From an uncultured Bacteroidales bacterium (GTDB lineage Bacteria > Bacteroidota > Bacteroidia > Bacteroidales > Paludibacteraceae): a DNA stretch of 64,000 nucleotides. Positions 15,854-26,024 of this stretch are shown one piece after another (the stretch's first letter is position 1; each line of letters starts with the position of its first letter). The DNA is taken from the NCBI GenBank assembly GCA_946534715.1, contig CAMNCW010000036.1, positions 1 to 64,000 of the forward strand, written 5' to 3'. Under the pieces are notes generated by a model. That model did no database searches. It was not told where the DNA came from and was given only the letters and a program-made list of their open reading frames with translations. The translations under genes and the position numbers were made by a program.

Positions 15854-17014
15854 ATGAAGATAGTAATTTTAGGAACAGCATACCCGTATCGCGGTGGTCT
15901 CGCTACGTTTAACGAACGCCTTGCGCGGCAGTTCTTGTCCGAAGGACATGAGGTCGAAGTGTGGACCTTCACACTCCAATATCCCTCCTTCCTTTTCCCC
16001 GGCAAGACGCAGTACTCGTCTGAGAAAGCGCCCAACGATCTGTTGATCCGCCGTGTACTGAACTCCTGCAATCCTTTCAATTGGTTGCGTGTGGGACATC
16101 AGCTCCGTAAGGCGGCTCCGGACATGCTCATCTGCTGTTACTGGATGGCGTTCTTTGCGCCGGCATATGGTCTGATCTCGCGCATTGCTCGCCGGAACGG
16201 CAAGACCAAAGCAATCGCACTCGTCCATAACATGATGCCGCACGAACCCTCCATCCTGGATAAACTCTTCGCGCCGTATTTTGTCAAATCCCAGAACGGC
16301 TTTGTCGCCCTCTCGGAGAGCGTAAAAGAGGATATTGAGAAAATTGAATCCTCCCTCCCTTGTGGGGAGGGTCGGGGTGGGGTTTCTCCGGTCTCCGTTT
16401 CCCCTCATCCCATCTATGACCATTACGGCGAACGGATGACCAAAGAGGAAGCATGTAAGGTATTGGGCTTAGATCCCAAGAAGAACTATATGCTATTCTT
16501 CGGACTTGTGCGCGCGTACAAGGGCTTGGACTTGCTGTTAGATGCCTTCGCGCAAATCAAAGACCAACTGCCTTCGCTCCAACTCATCATTGCCGGTGAG
16601 TTCTACGAGGACGAAGAGAAATACCGCGTGCAGATAGCGTCGAACGGACTTGACGAACGCGTCATTCTGCGTAATGAGTTCATCCCCGATGCCGATCTGC
16701 GGAAGTATTTCGGAGCGGCTGACCTCATCGTGCAACCCTATAAATCCGCTACCCAAAGCGGTGTGACACAAGTGGCATTCCATTTCGAGAAACCGATGTT
16801 GGTAACGAATGTCGGCGGTTTGGGAGAGATCGTCCATGACCACCAAATGGGGTATGCCTGTGCGCCGACTGCCGATGCCATAGCCGAGGATGTATTGGAT
16901 TATTTCACCAATAACCGGCAAGCCGCTTATACGGCGTACCTGCAAAAAGAGAAAACCAAATACGCATGGTCCAAAATAACCGAAGCGTTTATTAAAATCA
17001 CCAATAACGAATGA
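15854..17014 (+). CDS. Glycosyltransferase family 4
   Basis: The 386-residue GT-B enzyme begins MKIVILGTAYPYRGGLATFN (sugar-acceptor Rossmann fold) and contains the donor-domain segment FFGLVRAYKGLDLLLDAF and a C-terminal VQPYKSATQSGV with glutamate-containing nucleotide-sugar site. It probably adds a sugar to a lipid-linked glycan at the cytoplasmic face. Residues about 166-178 (SSLPCGEGRGGVS), between the two domains, are encoded by a G-rich hairpin element. The gene overlaps kdsC by 4 bp (ATGA), indicating co-translation. Confidence 0.87.
   Translation: MKIVILGTAYPYRGGLATFNERLARQFLSEGHEVEVWTFTLQYPSFLFPGKTQYSSEKAPNDLLIRRVLNSCNPFNWLRVGHQLRKAAPDMLICCYWMAFFAPAYGLISRIARRNGKTKAIALVHNMMPHEPSILDKLFAPYFVKSQNGFVALSESVKEDIEKIESSLPCGEGRGGVSPVSVSPHPIYDHYGERMTKEEACKVLGLDPKKNYMLFFGLVRAYKGLDLLLDAFAQIKDQLPSLQLIIAGEFYEDEEKYRVQIASNGLDERVILRNEFIPDADLRKYFGAADLIVQPYKSATQSGVTQVAFHFEKPMLVTNVGGLGEIVHDHQMGYACAPTADAIAEDVLDYFTNNRQAAYTAYLQKEKTKYAWSKITEAFIKITNNE
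16351..16384 (+). repeat. G-rich hairpin element inside the family 4 glycosyltransferase
   Basis: 34 bp nearly identical to the copy at 15,454 but translated in a different frame (SLPCGEGRGGV). The + strand has four G-tracts (GGGG, GGG, GGGG, GGGG) separated by 1-2 bases, a G-quadruplex motif. Confidence 0.92.
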
Positions 17015-17517
17015 CCAAACATCAATCACCAATAATAAAGCTCTTCCTGACCGATGTGGACGGCTGTTTGACGGACGGCGGCATGTATTATTCCGCTTCC
17101 GGCGAGGAACTGAAACGTTTCTGCGTCTATGACGGGATGGGAATGGTGTGCCTTCAGAAAGCCGGCATTCCTTGCGGTATCCTGACCTCCGAACAATCGC
17201 CGATCGTCAAAGCCCGCGCAGAGAAACTGAAGTTGCAGTTCCTTTATTTGGGCGTCGGCTCCAAAGTGAACCCCGACTGCTTGACCAAACTGCAAGCCGC
17301 AGAGGAAATCTGTTCCCAATTGGGTATTACGCTCGATGAGGTGTGTTATGTGGGTGATGATATAAACGATTTGGATCTGCTCCGCGCGGTGGGATATCCT
17401 TGTTGTCCGCCGAACGCACGCCCCGAAGTGAAAGCCGTTCCCGGCATCAAAGTATTGACTACACCCGGTGGACAAGGTGCTATCCGCGAAATAGCGGACC
17501 AACTATTGGATAATTGA
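17011..17517 (+). CDS. kdsC: KdsC-type HAD phosphatase (KDO 8-phosphate phosphatase)
   Basis: The 168-residue HAD protein has the motif FLTDVDGCLTDGG (catalytic DxD), LTSEQSPIV and the metal-binding GDDINDLDLL, matching small cap-less C0 HAD tetramers such as KdsC. It dephosphorylates KDO 8-phosphate to KDO for lipid A-core synthesis; related enzymes act on KDN or sialic-acid 9-phosphates. It overlaps the upstream glycosyltransferase by 4 bp and lies 63 bp before kdsD, the preceding step of the same pathway, which supports the call. Confidence 0.88.
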   Translation: MTKHQSPIIKLFLTDVDGCLTDGGMYYSASGEELKRFCVYDGMGMVCLQKAGIPCGILTSEQSPIVKARAEKLKLQFLYLGVGSKVNPDCLTKLQAAEEICSQLGITLDEVCYVGDDINDLDLLRAVGYPCCPPNARPEVKAVPGIKVLTTPGGQGAIREIADQLLDN

Positions 17518-17580
17518 TAATTCTTATCTCGCTTCGCTCGAACGATTATTTTCGACAAGCGAAAATCTTGACAATTGAGA

Positions 17581-18603
17581 ATGACTAATGACCCTCTAAA
17601 TATAGAACGCGTTATAGCGCGCGCGAAAGAATGCTTGCAATGCGAGGCTTCGGCGATTGAAGCACTCATCCCACGTTTGGATGAGAATTTCATTGCCGCC
17701 GTGAAGGCGATACAAGCCTGCAAAGGCAAGATCGTGGTAACCGGAGTCGGCAAGTCCGGACATATCGGATCGAAAATAGCCGCTACCTTAGCAAGTACCG
17801 GCACGCCGGCATTCTTCTTAAATCCCTTGGATGCGTACCATGGTGATTTGGGCATGATAGGTTCGGACGATCTGGTGTTGGCTATCTCGTATTCCGGCGC
17901 AACGGATGAACTGCTGAGGTTCTTGCCGCTTATTCAGGCAAAGAAAATCTGCATCATCGGCATGTCCTCCAATCCCGATTCGCCATTAGCCAAGTGTGCG
18001 CAGATCCATCTGAACATCGCCGTAGAGACGGAAGCGGATCCGATGAATTTGGTCCCGACCGCTTCTACTACCGCTACGTTGGCGTTAGGCGATGCGTTGG
18101 CTTGCGCTTTGGTGGAAGCGAATCATTTTCAACCCACGGACTTTGCGATGCTGCATCCCGGAGGCGACCTCGGGCGCAAACTGTTAGCGAAAGTGGAAGA
18201 CGTCATGTTCACCGAAAACCTGCCCTTCCTCACGCCCGAAATGCCGATGTCCGAAGCTATCGAGATCGTCACCAAAGGCACATTAGGTATCGGCATTGTA
18301 GTGGAACAAATCTCCTCCCTTGAGGGGAGGCCGGGAGGGGTTTCAAAGCTTGAGGGTATCATAACTGATGGAGATATACGTCGTGCGATGCAGCGTTTAG
18401 GAGCGGATTTCTTCGCAACGCCTGTCTCAGCGATCATGTCCACAACTCCGAAAACAATCTCCCGCTCTGCCAAGATCGTCGAAGCCGGCGAGAAGATGAA
18501 TAATCATTCCATCCACACGTTGCTTGTGGTAGATGACCGCGGCTCGGTTGTTGGCGTAGTAGATTCCTTCTCCTGTTTGCCGGGCACACGATTTTATCAT
18601 TGA
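17581..18603 (+). CDS. kdsD: Arabinose-5-phosphate isomerase (SIS + two CBS domains)
   Basis: KdsD converts ribulose 5-phosphate to arabinose 5-phosphate, the precursor of KDO. The 340-residue protein has an SIS domain (TGVGKSGHIGSKIAATLAST, residues about 52-71; NPLDAYHGDLGM) and MLHPGGDLGRKL, then a pair of CBS domains (about 205-335) with IITDGDIRRAM. The peptide SSLEGRPGGVS inside the first CBS domain is encoded by a G-rich hairpin element in frame. A TTG start at 17,575 is possible; the ATG at 17,581 is preferred. The 63-bp leader contains AATTGATAATT-type repeats and a small hairpin (ATTTTCG/CGAAAAT). Confidence 0.9.
   Translation: MTNDPLNIERVIARAKECLQCEASAIEALIPRLDENFIAAVKAIQACKGKIVVTGVGKSGHIGSKIAATLASTGTPAFFLNPLDAYHGDLGMIGSDDLVLAISYSGATDELLRFLPLIQAKKICIIGMSSNPDSPLAKCAQIHLNIAVETEADPMNLVPTASTTATLALGDALACALVEANHFQPTDFAMLHPGGDLGRKLLAKVEDVMFTENLPFLTPEMPMSEAIEIVTKGTLGIGIVVEQISSLEGRPGGVSKLEGIITDGDIRRAMQRLGADFFATPVSAIMSTTPKTISRSAKIVEAGEKMNNHSIHTLLVVDDRGSVVGVVDSFSCLPGTRFYH
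18314..18343 (+). repeat. G-rich hairpin element inside kdsD
   Basis: CCTCCC-TTGA-GGGGAGG hairpin followed by CCGGGAGGGGTTT, read as SLEGRPGGV in the CBS domain. Same + strand polarity as the other copies. Confidence 0.88.
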
Positions 18604-18765
18604 GATGACTAAGGTCAGGGTAGGGAAAAGGTAGGGAAAAGTCATTAAACAAAAAGTGTCTCAAGAGTCTCATGCAAAAAAATGCATTGAGAAATGTGAG
18701 AATTCTCAGAATTCTTAAAATTCTCAAAGCAAATAAATCAGAAACGGTCAAAAAACAAATATAAA

Positions 18766-21174
18766 ATGAATAAAATCAATTGGAAATCTATCTGGCAGCA
18801 GAGTTGGCCGCACATGGTGGCTATTATTGTATTTCTTCTCCTTGTAGTGGTTTATTTTGCACCGCAAGTGTTTGACAATAAACAACTTCCGCAGGGAGAT
18901 ATGATCAGTTTTGCCGGTATGGGACATGATGCCCAAGTATATCGTGCCCAGACGGGAGAAGATTCGCACTGGTCTAATGCTATGTTTAGCGGCATGCCGT
19001 ATAACGTGACTTCCGGAAACACTACAAAGAATATTTTTCGTCCATTATCCGGTTGGGTAAAAGTAGGCTTAAATGGCAATACAACAGGTATGCTCTGGCT
19101 ATTGTTAATAGGCTTCTATATTTTTATGCTGTCAGTAGGCTGTAGTCCTTGGTTAAGTTTAGTAGGAGCTGTTGCTTTTGCATTCGGGTCTTATAATCTG
19201 ATTATTATTGATGCCGGTCACGTAACGAAAGGGTGGGTTTTAGCAACCCTTCCGGCTGTCATAGGTGGATGTTTGCTATGCTATCGCAAGAAATATATTG
19301 CAGGATTTATAGTAACGGTTTTGGCAACAGGTCTTAACGTGTATTGGAATCACCAACAAATTTCGTATTATACATTGCTGATGCTGATTCCATTAGCGAT
19401 AAGTTACTTTATTTATTCGTTACGTGAGAAAGAACAGAAACATTTCTGGGTAGCATCATGTATATTACTGATAGCAGCCGTTATGGCTGTGATGCCTGCT
19501 GCTGATAAGTTAGTGACGACATGGGATTATTCGAAGGAGACGATGCGTGGCGGAGTGGCTTTGCATGGCGCAGAGGATAGCGAGGCCGGAAAAACAGGTC
19601 TGAACAGAGACTATGCCTTCATGTGGAGTTACGGTAAGGCAGAGACGATGACGTTGCTGATCCCGAATTTCTATGGAGGAAGCAGTAATTATCCGTTGGG
19701 AGAAAAGAGCGAGACATATAACACTATTAAGAAATATGCCGGTGCATCGCAAGCCAAACAGTTTGTGAAAGCGGTTCCGACTTATTGGGGCGATCAGCCT
19801 TTTACTTCCGGTCCTGTCTATGCGGGAGCGATCATCTGTTTCTTGTTCATTTTAGGTCTGATGGTTGTTCCACAAAAAGAGCGCTGGTGGCTGTTGGCTG
19901 CGGCTGTGATAGGAATTGTGTTGTCTTGGGGACGTAATTTCCCGGCTGTGAACAATTGGCTCTTTGATCATTTGCCGTTGTATAACAAGTTCCGTACACC
20001 GAGTATGTCGCTTGTGATGACGACTACGGCGATGGCTATGATGGCGATGTTGGCGCTTAAAGAAGTGTTGGAAAGGAATGTTACCTTGAAGCAAGTCAGC
20101 ATAGCCGGAGGTGTTACAGCCGGAGTATGTCTGCTGTTTGTTGTTTTCCCTGGTTTGGCAGGAAACTTTACAAGCTCGGTGGATGCACAGATGCCGGAAT
20201 GGTTGACGAATGCTATTATTGCTGATCGTCAACACATGCTTACCGCGGACGCATGGCGTTCTATCTTCTTCATTCTGCTTGCTTGCGCAGGGATAGTTCT
20301 TTATCTGAAGATGGAAAAGATGAAGAGTCTGGTGCTTGTGGCTATTATGGGAGTGCTCATTTTGGGCGATTTGTGGGCTGTAGATAAACACTTCCTGAAT
20401 GACAGCCATTTTGTACCGAAAAAACAACAGTTGATCACCCCAACGGCGGCAGACAAACAGATCCTGGCAGATACAGACCCGGACTATCGTGTGCTGAACT
20501 TGGCATCGAATACGTTCAATGAGTCTCGTACCAGTTATTTCCATAAATCGGTCGGTGGATATAGCCCGGCAAAGTTGCGTAGATATCAAGATATTATCGA
20601 CTATTATCTGTCGGGACGCATCAATATGAATGTGCTCAATATGCTTAATACGCGCTATGTGATCACACAGCAAGGGGTTCAACGTAATCCGGAAGCCTTT
20701 GGCAATGCGTGGTTTGTAAAATCTGTTCAGTGGGTGAACACACCGAATGAAGAGATTGAAGCTATCGGCGATGCAGATTTGCAGGAGGTAGCGTTTATTG
20801 ACACTTGTTGGCAGGGTAAAGTGCAAGGCGCATTAGCAATGACTCAGCCTGCGAAGATTGAACTGACAAGGTATGCTAACCCGGGTAATTTGTTCTATGA
20901 GAGCGAGAGTGCCGAGGAGGGTTTGGCGGTATTCTCGGAGGTTTATTATAAGACATGGAAAGCGTTTGTGGACGGCAAAGAAGTGCCTGTTTTACGCGCG
21001 AACTACATATTGCGCGCGTTAGAGGTGCCTGCCGGTAAACATACGATCGAGTTCCGATGCCAGGATGAGTTGTTAGTAAAAATGCAGATTGTTTCCTTGG
21101 TAGCATCCATTTTGGTGATTTTAGTTATAGTCGGACTAGTTATTCTATCTATTATAAGAGCAAGGAAATGCTGA
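18766..21174 (+). CDS. YfhO-family multi-spanning membrane protein
   Basis: The 802-residue protein has about twelve or more hydrophobic segments (first near residues 15-36, last near 775-798) and the YfhO-type features FAGMGHDAQVYRAQTGEDS near the N-terminus and a large soluble region before the last membrane segment (DSHFVPKKQQLI... DYRVLNLASN). YfhO proteins are GT-C-fold candidates implicated in glycosylation of lipoteichoic acid in Firmicutes; in Bacteroidetes the role is not established. It starts a lower-GC block with three glycosyltransferases overlapping one another, so a role in surface-glycan assembly is likely (inference). Confidence 0.8.
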   Translation: MNKINWKSIWQQSWPHMVAIIVFLLLVVVYFAPQVFDNKQLPQGDMISFAGMGHDAQVYRAQTGEDSHWSNAMFSGMPYNVTSGNTTKNIFRPLSGWVKVGLNGNTTGMLWLLLIGFYIFMLSVGCSPWLSLVGAVAFAFGSYNLIIIDAGHVTKGWVLATLPAVIGGCLLCYRKKYIAGFIVTVLATGLNVYWNHQQISYYTLLMLIPLAISYFIYSLREKEQKHFWVASCILLIAAVMAVMPAADKLVTTWDYSKETMRGGVALHGAEDSEAGKTGLNRDYAFMWSYGKAETMTLLIPNFYGGSSNYPLGEKSETYNTIKKYAGASQAKQFVKAVPTYWGDQPFTSGPVYAGAIICFLFILGLMVVPQKERWWLLAAAVIGIVLSWGRNFPAVNNWLFDHLPLYNKFRTPSMSLVMTTTAMAMMAMLALKEVLERNVTLKQVSIAGGVTAGVCLLFVVFPGLAGNFTSSVDAQMPEWLTNAIIADRQHMLTADAWRSIFFILLACAGIVLYLKMEKMKSLVLVAIMGVLILGDLWAVDKHFLNDSHFVPKKQQLITPTAADKQILADTDPDYRVLNLASNTFNESRTSYFHKSVGGYSPAKLRRYQDIIDYYLSGRINMNVLNMLNTRYVITQQGVQRNPEAFGNAWFVKSVQWVNTPNEEIEAIGDADLQEVAFIDTCWQGKVQGALAMTQPAKIELTRYANPGNLFYESESAEEGLAVFSEVYYKTWKAFVDGKEVPVLRANYILRALEVPAGKHTIEFRCQDELLVKMQIVSLVASILVILVIVGLVILSIIRARKC

Positions 21175-22376
21175 AAGTTTTATTTGTAAATACGACAATT
21201 ACTCATTATAACCACCCTTTGTTTAATAAGATAGGTGAGCGAGACATTGATCTTGTAATGCTTATTCCCCAGCATAATTCCCGTACCGTCGGAGCCGGTG
21301 TTAAGAGAAATGAGGACCAAAATCAGAAATATCTGGTTATTCTTACTCCGTGTGAAAAAGCATGGTATGGAAAGGACTATTTGCCGGATCTACTACGTAC
21401 CCTTGAAGTAGAAAAACCGGATATATTGATAATAGGATGGCCCTATATGTTACAATTATTCTTTTATCCAAGAATACTCAAGTACCTAAAAAGCCATGCT
21501 ATTAAGCTGATTTTGCATGAGATACCCTTTCAAGTGCCGCCTTTTGGTCAACTCGACTATTTCAAAAGTCATCCTGTGTATAATGAGTCTATGCAGTTAA
21601 TGAGCAAAGGGTTGAAATTTTATGCAAATGCCTTATTATTGATGTGGATTCGTAAGTATCTATATGGTAAGGCAGATGCATCGTTAAACTACTGTTCTCG
21701 CGGATATGAGTTGTGGCCGAGTTACGGAGTACCGAAAGAGAAGATATTTGTGAGGTATAATTCCGGAGATACAGAGGCTTTCTTTGACAGGAAAGAGGGC
21801 GTGATGAAAGCTCCCGAATTGTTACCGGCATGCTCGAAACGTATCTTACATATCGGGCGTTTGGTAGCGTGGAAACGGGTTGATTTGTTGATAAAGGCAT
21901 ACGAAAAAGTATATTCTCGTTTCCCGGATTCTGAATTGACAATCGTGGGCGATGGCCCTGAATTGGAAAATCTTAAGAAACAGGTGTCACTATCTTTTGC
22001 GAAAGATCACATTCGGTTTGTAGGAGGCGTATATGACCCATTTGAGTTAGGGCGTTATATGAAAGAATCGTCGGTGTATGTATTAGCAGGTATGGGAGGA
22101 CTGTCGATAAATGATGCGATGTGCTATGAAATGCCGGTGATATGTTCTGTATGTGACGGAACAGAGAAGGATCTGGTAGAAAATGGGAAAAACGGCTATT
22201 TCTTTAAAGAGGGTGATGCTGAGGATTTGACAGAAAAAATAGAAATTATCCTTACAGATGAGCACACACGGAAACAAATGGGCAAAGAATCATTACGGAT
22301 AATAGAACAGAGAATTAATATCAATACAGTTGCAGATAATTACCTAAAGGTATTCCATGATGTGATGGATAAATGA
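21168..22376 (+). CDS. Glycosyltransferase family 4 (second)
   Basis: The 402-residue protein has the GT-B layout: N-terminal MLKVLFVNTTITHYNHPLF, and the donor domain LHIGRLVAWKRVDLLIKAYE with LTIVGDGPELENL and the terminal EMPVICSVCDGTEKDLVENG. It probably transfers a hexose during polysaccharide synthesis. Its start overlaps the end of the YfhO gene by 7 bp, and its end overlaps the next glycosyltransferase by 4 bp. Confidence 0.88.
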   Translation: MLKVLFVNTTITHYNHPLFNKIGERDIDLVMLIPQHNSRTVGAGVKRNEDQNQKYLVILTPCEKAWYGKDYLPDLLRTLEVEKPDILIIGWPYMLQLFFYPRILKYLKSHAIKLILHEIPFQVPPFGQLDYFKSHPVYNESMQLMSKGLKFYANALLLMWIRKYLYGKADASLNYCSRGYELWPSYGVPKEKIFVRYNSGDTEAFFDRKEGVMKAPELLPACSKRILHIGRLVAWKRVDLLIKAYEKVYSRFPDSELTIVGDGPELENLKKQVSLSFAKDHIRFVGGVYDPFELGRYMKESSVYVLAGMGGLSINDAMCYEMPVICSVCDGTEKDLVENGKNGYFFKEGDAEDLTEKIEIILTDEHTRKQMGKESLRIIEQRININTVADNYLKVFHDVMDK

Positions 22377-23536
22377 AAATAGTTCTTGTAAATACAAAGG
22401 CTCCCGGAGGTGCTTATGTGGCATGTCAGCGGCTGTGTGACGCTTTGAAGAAGCAGGGGATAGACGTGTCCTTTGTGGTTATCAAAGCTACCAAATGGAA
22501 TTTTCTATGGGAACGTTTCTGTATTTGGGTTAATAATCGGTTTTCTCGCAAGAACCTTTTTGCTGTTTCTATCGCGAACACAGGAACGGATATTTCCCAA
22601 CTGCCTGCTATTCAGCAAGCGGACATAATTCACTTGCATTGGATCAATCAAGGAGGCTTGTCGCTGCGTAACATAGAACAGTTGCAAGCCTTAGGAAAAC
22701 CCATCGTTTGGACAATGCATGATATGTGGCCTTTTACCGGCATTTGTCACCATGCACATAACTGTGAAAAGTATAAATCGCAATGTTCTGCTTGTCCTCA
22801 AATAGCCGGACGGCTTGCCTCGGAGGTCTTTAATAAGAAATTGAATCAGTGGAAAAATATTCATTTTGTGGGATGTAGTCAATGGATATCAAAGTTAGCA
22901 GAAAGCAGTCATTTGACTCAAAAAAGTAAAGTCAAATCTATCCCTAATCCAATAGATACCACCTGTTATCGCCCCATAGATAAACAAGATGCACGTAGAA
23001 AACTGGGGCTTGATGAAGATAAAAAATACATTCTTTTCGGCGCAATGAATACAACCACGCCAATGAAGGGATTCAGTTATTTATGTGCGGCGGATAAACT
23101 GATACAAAAGGATGAAGTACAGTATTTAGTATTTGGTAAGAATAGTGCAGATTTAGCGGCATTACTTACTCATCCAGTAATAAATATGGGGTACGTATCA
23201 AGTGATCAACGTAAAGCTTTGATATATAGTGCCGCAGATGTGTTTGTCACCCCGTCCTTAGCAGAAAATCTTCCTAATATGATTATGGAGGCAATGGCTT
23301 GTGGAACACCTTGTGTGGGTTTTCATATCGGTGGAATACCCGAGATGATCAATCATATGCAAAATGGCTATGTCGCAGAATATAAGAATGCAGCTGATTT
23401 TGCTAAAGGTATAGAGGAAGTGTTTAAGAATGATCTATTTCAGGAAAAAGCATTGGATAAAGTAATTAATCATTATTCCGAGTCTGTTATTGCTCAGCAA
23501 TATATTCAGCTTTATCAATCTTTGTTAGGCAAATGA
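22373..23536 (+). CDS. Glycosyltransferase family 4 (third)
   Basis: The 387-residue enzyme belongs to a Bacteroidetes-frequent GT4 group with the motif WTMHDMWPFTGICHHAHNCE (about 112-131) followed by paired cysteines (SQCSACPQ). The donor domain contains MKGFSYLCAA and FVTPSLAENLPNMIMEAMAC, with the E-x7-E-like site of GT4. Overlaps of 4 bp with both neighbours show tight co-translation. Acceptor and donor are unknown. Confidence 0.88.
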   Translation: MKIVLVNTKAPGGAYVACQRLCDALKKQGIDVSFVVIKATKWNFLWERFCIWVNNRFSRKNLFAVSIANTGTDISQLPAIQQADIIHLHWINQGGLSLRNIEQLQALGKPIVWTMHDMWPFTGICHHAHNCEKYKSQCSACPQIAGRLASEVFNKKLNQWKNIHFVGCSQWISKLAESSHLTQKSKVKSIPNPIDTTCYRPIDKQDARRKLGLDEDKKYILFGAMNTTTPMKGFSYLCAADKLIQKDEVQYLVFGKNSADLAALLTHPVINMGYVSSDQRKALIYSAADVFVTPSLAENLPNMIMEAMACGTPCVGFHIGGIPEMINHMQNGYVAEYKNAADFAKGIEEVFKNDLFQEKALDKVINHYSESVIAQQYIQLYQSLLGK

Positions 23537-24267
23537 TTTCTATTATCACCATTACATATAACGCGGCTAAATGGCTTGAGCGGACGATGCGGAGTGTACT
23601 TGCGCAGAGTTGCAAGGATTATGAGTATATCATCGTTGATGGCGGTTCGAAAGATGGCACTATCGATATAGTCAAGCGTTTAGAACCGCTGTTTGAGGGG
23701 CGATTGTCATGGAAGTCAGAGCCAGACAAAGGACTTTATGACGCGATGAATAAAGGTATTGCGCGTGCGAAAGGCGATTTCCTCTGGTTCGTCAATGCCG
23801 GCGATGAGATCTATGCGCCGGATACATTGGGGCATGTAGTAGCTGCGGCTATGGATGATACGGATATCGTTTATGGCAAGGCCTGTATCGTCAATGCGGA
23901 AGGCGTTAAGGTGAGCGAGCATCATAAGGTGACACCGCCGGACTTACAACGCAAGCATTTTTTGAACGGCTTGGTGGTAAGCCATCAGGCGATTTTGGTC
24001 CGCCGTTCTATTGCTGCGAATTATGATACGCACTATCGCATTTGCGCAGACTATGATTGGTGTGTGCGTGCAGTAACGGCTTCGCGGAAGAATGTGTATC
24101 TGGATGAATATGTGTGCAAGTTCCTGACGGAAGGTGTGAGCGCAAAACAAAGAAAACGCGCCTGGAAGGAACGTTTTCATATCATGCGAGCACATTACGG
24201 TCTATTACAAACCCTCTGGGCGCATTTCCTTATCGCCCTCAAATACCCGTTCTCGATTAAATATTAG
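23533..24267 (+). CDS. Glycosyltransferase family 2
   Basis: The 244-residue GT-A protein starts MISIITITYNAAKWLERTM, has YIIVDGGSKDGTIDIVKR and the metal-binding region WFVNAGDEIYAPDTL, then HQAILVRRS. This is the WcaA/PgaC-like group common in O-antigen and capsule loci. It is last in the plus-strand polysaccharide operon and ends only 2 bp from the stop codon of the convergent minus-strand operon; no terminator was seen there. Confidence 0.9.
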   Translation: MISIITITYNAAKWLERTMRSVLAQSCKDYEYIIVDGGSKDGTIDIVKRLEPLFEGRLSWKSEPDKGLYDAMNKGIARAKGDFLWFVNAGDEIYAPDTLGHVVAAAMDDTDIVYGKACIVNAEGVKVSEHHKVTPPDLQRKHFLNGLVVSHQAILVRRSIAANYDTHYRICADYDWCVRAVTASRKNVYLDEYVCKFLTEGVSAKQRKRAWKERFHIMRAHYGLLQTLWAHFLIALKYPFSIKY

Positions 24268-24269
24268 TG

Positions 24270-26024
24270 TTATTGAATAGGAGGAATGAGTAATTGGAAA
24301 CAATTGTCTTCCCACACAACGGTATAATTGTTGTCTTGAACGAATCGGGATAGATATTCATTTTTCTCTTTGATAGAGGGATGCCAATCCCAACAATCCA
24401 AGATACTATTCCAATTCTTATTTACGGATGTCCACTCCTCTCCATTGGATTTAGAAACTACAATAATAGGAAGTGGTTTCTCTTTTTGTGCATTATCGAA
24501 GGCAATTTGATATGTATTAAGATCCATAATGCCTATCCATGGTTGAGTTAAATAAGGCTTAGCCGTTGCTAAGTAATTGATGGCAGGTATAGAAGGATAT
24601 GCAAGAAGATAAGTGTTATTTGTTAAGTGAGGCTGCAAATGAACAAAAAGCGAATCTATTTGTGCGGCTTTTTCTCGCGTAGTATAAGTCGTTGGTATTA
24701 TTGTTTGTGTTGGACGATAAGTTTTGAGCAAACGGCTTCCAGTGTCTCTACAAGCTCCCATATATGTAGCACTCAAAACAATAATAATGGTGTATATAAG
24801 AAAGACGGTACTATATTTCCTATATGAAGAAAAGTATTGCTTGTCAGAAATATTGGTGTCGTGCCCAAATATTACGCCAATAGAAAGCGGTAATGCTAGA
24901 TACATGGCATTGCTACCAACATTAAGGATACCACCATCACTGCCTAAGGGGAGTAGAATCATAATTAGCAAAGCCAATAATGAAAGATACGTTTTTTGCT
25001 CATTCTCGTAATAAGATAAAACGTTATATCCCAAGGCTAAAGTACAGAATGCAAATATAGAAATAGTGTTTTTCCATGGACCTCCGAATGTCCAAACAAA
25101 GAGGGAAACAAGTATTATTTGCAAGGTAATAGACAACCATTTAATAGTTTCCTGTTTGTGTAAATAAACACTTATAAGAGGAAAAGCTAAGAAAACTGCT
25201 GCATGTAAACTGATATCACGTATCTGCAATAAGTACTTATTTAGCATGCCGGCTGAATTGTGCGTGGAATCGGATTGTGTAAGATAGGAAGTGGCAATAT
25301 TGAGCATATCATAAAATGGCTCTTGATGATGGAGTAAATATATCAATCCGACATTTACGCATATTCCAATTATAACTCCTAATACTGCATATCCTAAAAA
25401 GGTAAAAGTTTGTTTAGCTGAGCGAGTGTATAAAAAGAAAGGAATTAATGCTGCAATCATTCCGCATAAACATACATTAGGCAAGCGGAAAAAGAAACTA
25501 ATCCCGACTAAAATTCCAGCAATTAGCATCTTGTATGTTTTTCGTTGTATGCATGCTTGATATATCAATAGGGCAATAATCAATACCAACAAAGCAGAAG
25601 TGTAGTCATAATGTAGAACACGTATAAACCGCAAATTAACAATACAAATGCCTACCCCTAAAAATATATACCATCGATTAATGACGTCTTTTAATAATCC
25701 ATATACTATATAGGCAATAGCGGTTAAACATAGTGCTGAGGCGATGCGGAAAGCAATGATGCCTAAAGAGGGTAGAAGCAGATGAAATAGCCCGCCAACG
25801 AGTAGGGTGTTGTAAATTGTAAATATCCCGCTGATGGTAGAGGCATCATTGTATATTTGCGAGAAGCCGGTACTAGCCCAACCTTCGTCTGTCATATCGA
25901 AACCTTGGAGCCCAATAAGAATACAATATAGCAATACAGAAAATACATATATTACTATAAATGTCCATTCGGGGAGGTTATTGAGTTTATTGTAGAGTTG
26001 CTTCATGATATCACTAATTTTCAT
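24270..26024 (-). CDS. Multi-spanning membrane protein, candidate GT-C glycosyltransferase
   Basis: The 584-residue protein has about ten to twelve hydrophobic segments and an early FDMTDEGWAS in the first periplasmic loop, resembling the acidic DE motif of GT39/ArnT-type GT-C enzymes that use polyprenyl-phosphate sugars. The C-terminal soluble domain (about 440-584) is unrecognised. It is last in the cassette with GtrB and GtrA homologues, so the expected job is the periplasmic transfer of a Und-P-linked sugar to a surface polysaccharide (inference). The region is AT-rich relative to the window. A second start (MKQLY) lies 6 codons inside. Confidence 0.65.
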   Translation of the reverse strand: MKISDIMKQLYNKLNNLPEWTFIVIYVFSVLLYCILIGLQGFDMTDEGWASTGFSQIYNDASTISGIFTIYNTLLVGGLFHLLLPSLGIIAFRIASALCLTAIAYIVYGLLKDVINRWYIFLGVGICIVNLRFIRVLHYDYTSALLVLIIALLIYQACIQRKTYKMLIAGILVGISFFFRLPNVCLCGMIAALIPFFLYTRSAKQTFTFLGYAVLGVIIGICVNVGLIYLLHHQEPFYDMLNIATSYLTQSDSTHNSAGMLNKYLLQIRDISLHAAVFLAFPLISVYLHKQETIKWLSITLQIILVSLFVWTFGGPWKNTISIFAFCTLALGYNVLSYYENEQKTYLSLLALLIMILLPLGSDGGILNVGSNAMYLALPLSIGVIFGHDTNISDKQYFSSYRKYSTVFLIYTIIIVLSATYMGACRDTGSRLLKTYRPTQTIIPTTYTTREKAAQIDSLFVHLQPHLTNNTYLLAYPSIPAINYLATAKPYLTQPWIGIMDLNTYQIAFDNAQKEKPLPIIVVSKSNGEEWTSVNKNWNSILDCWDWHPSIKEKNEYLSRFVQDNNYTVVWEDNCFQLLIPPIQ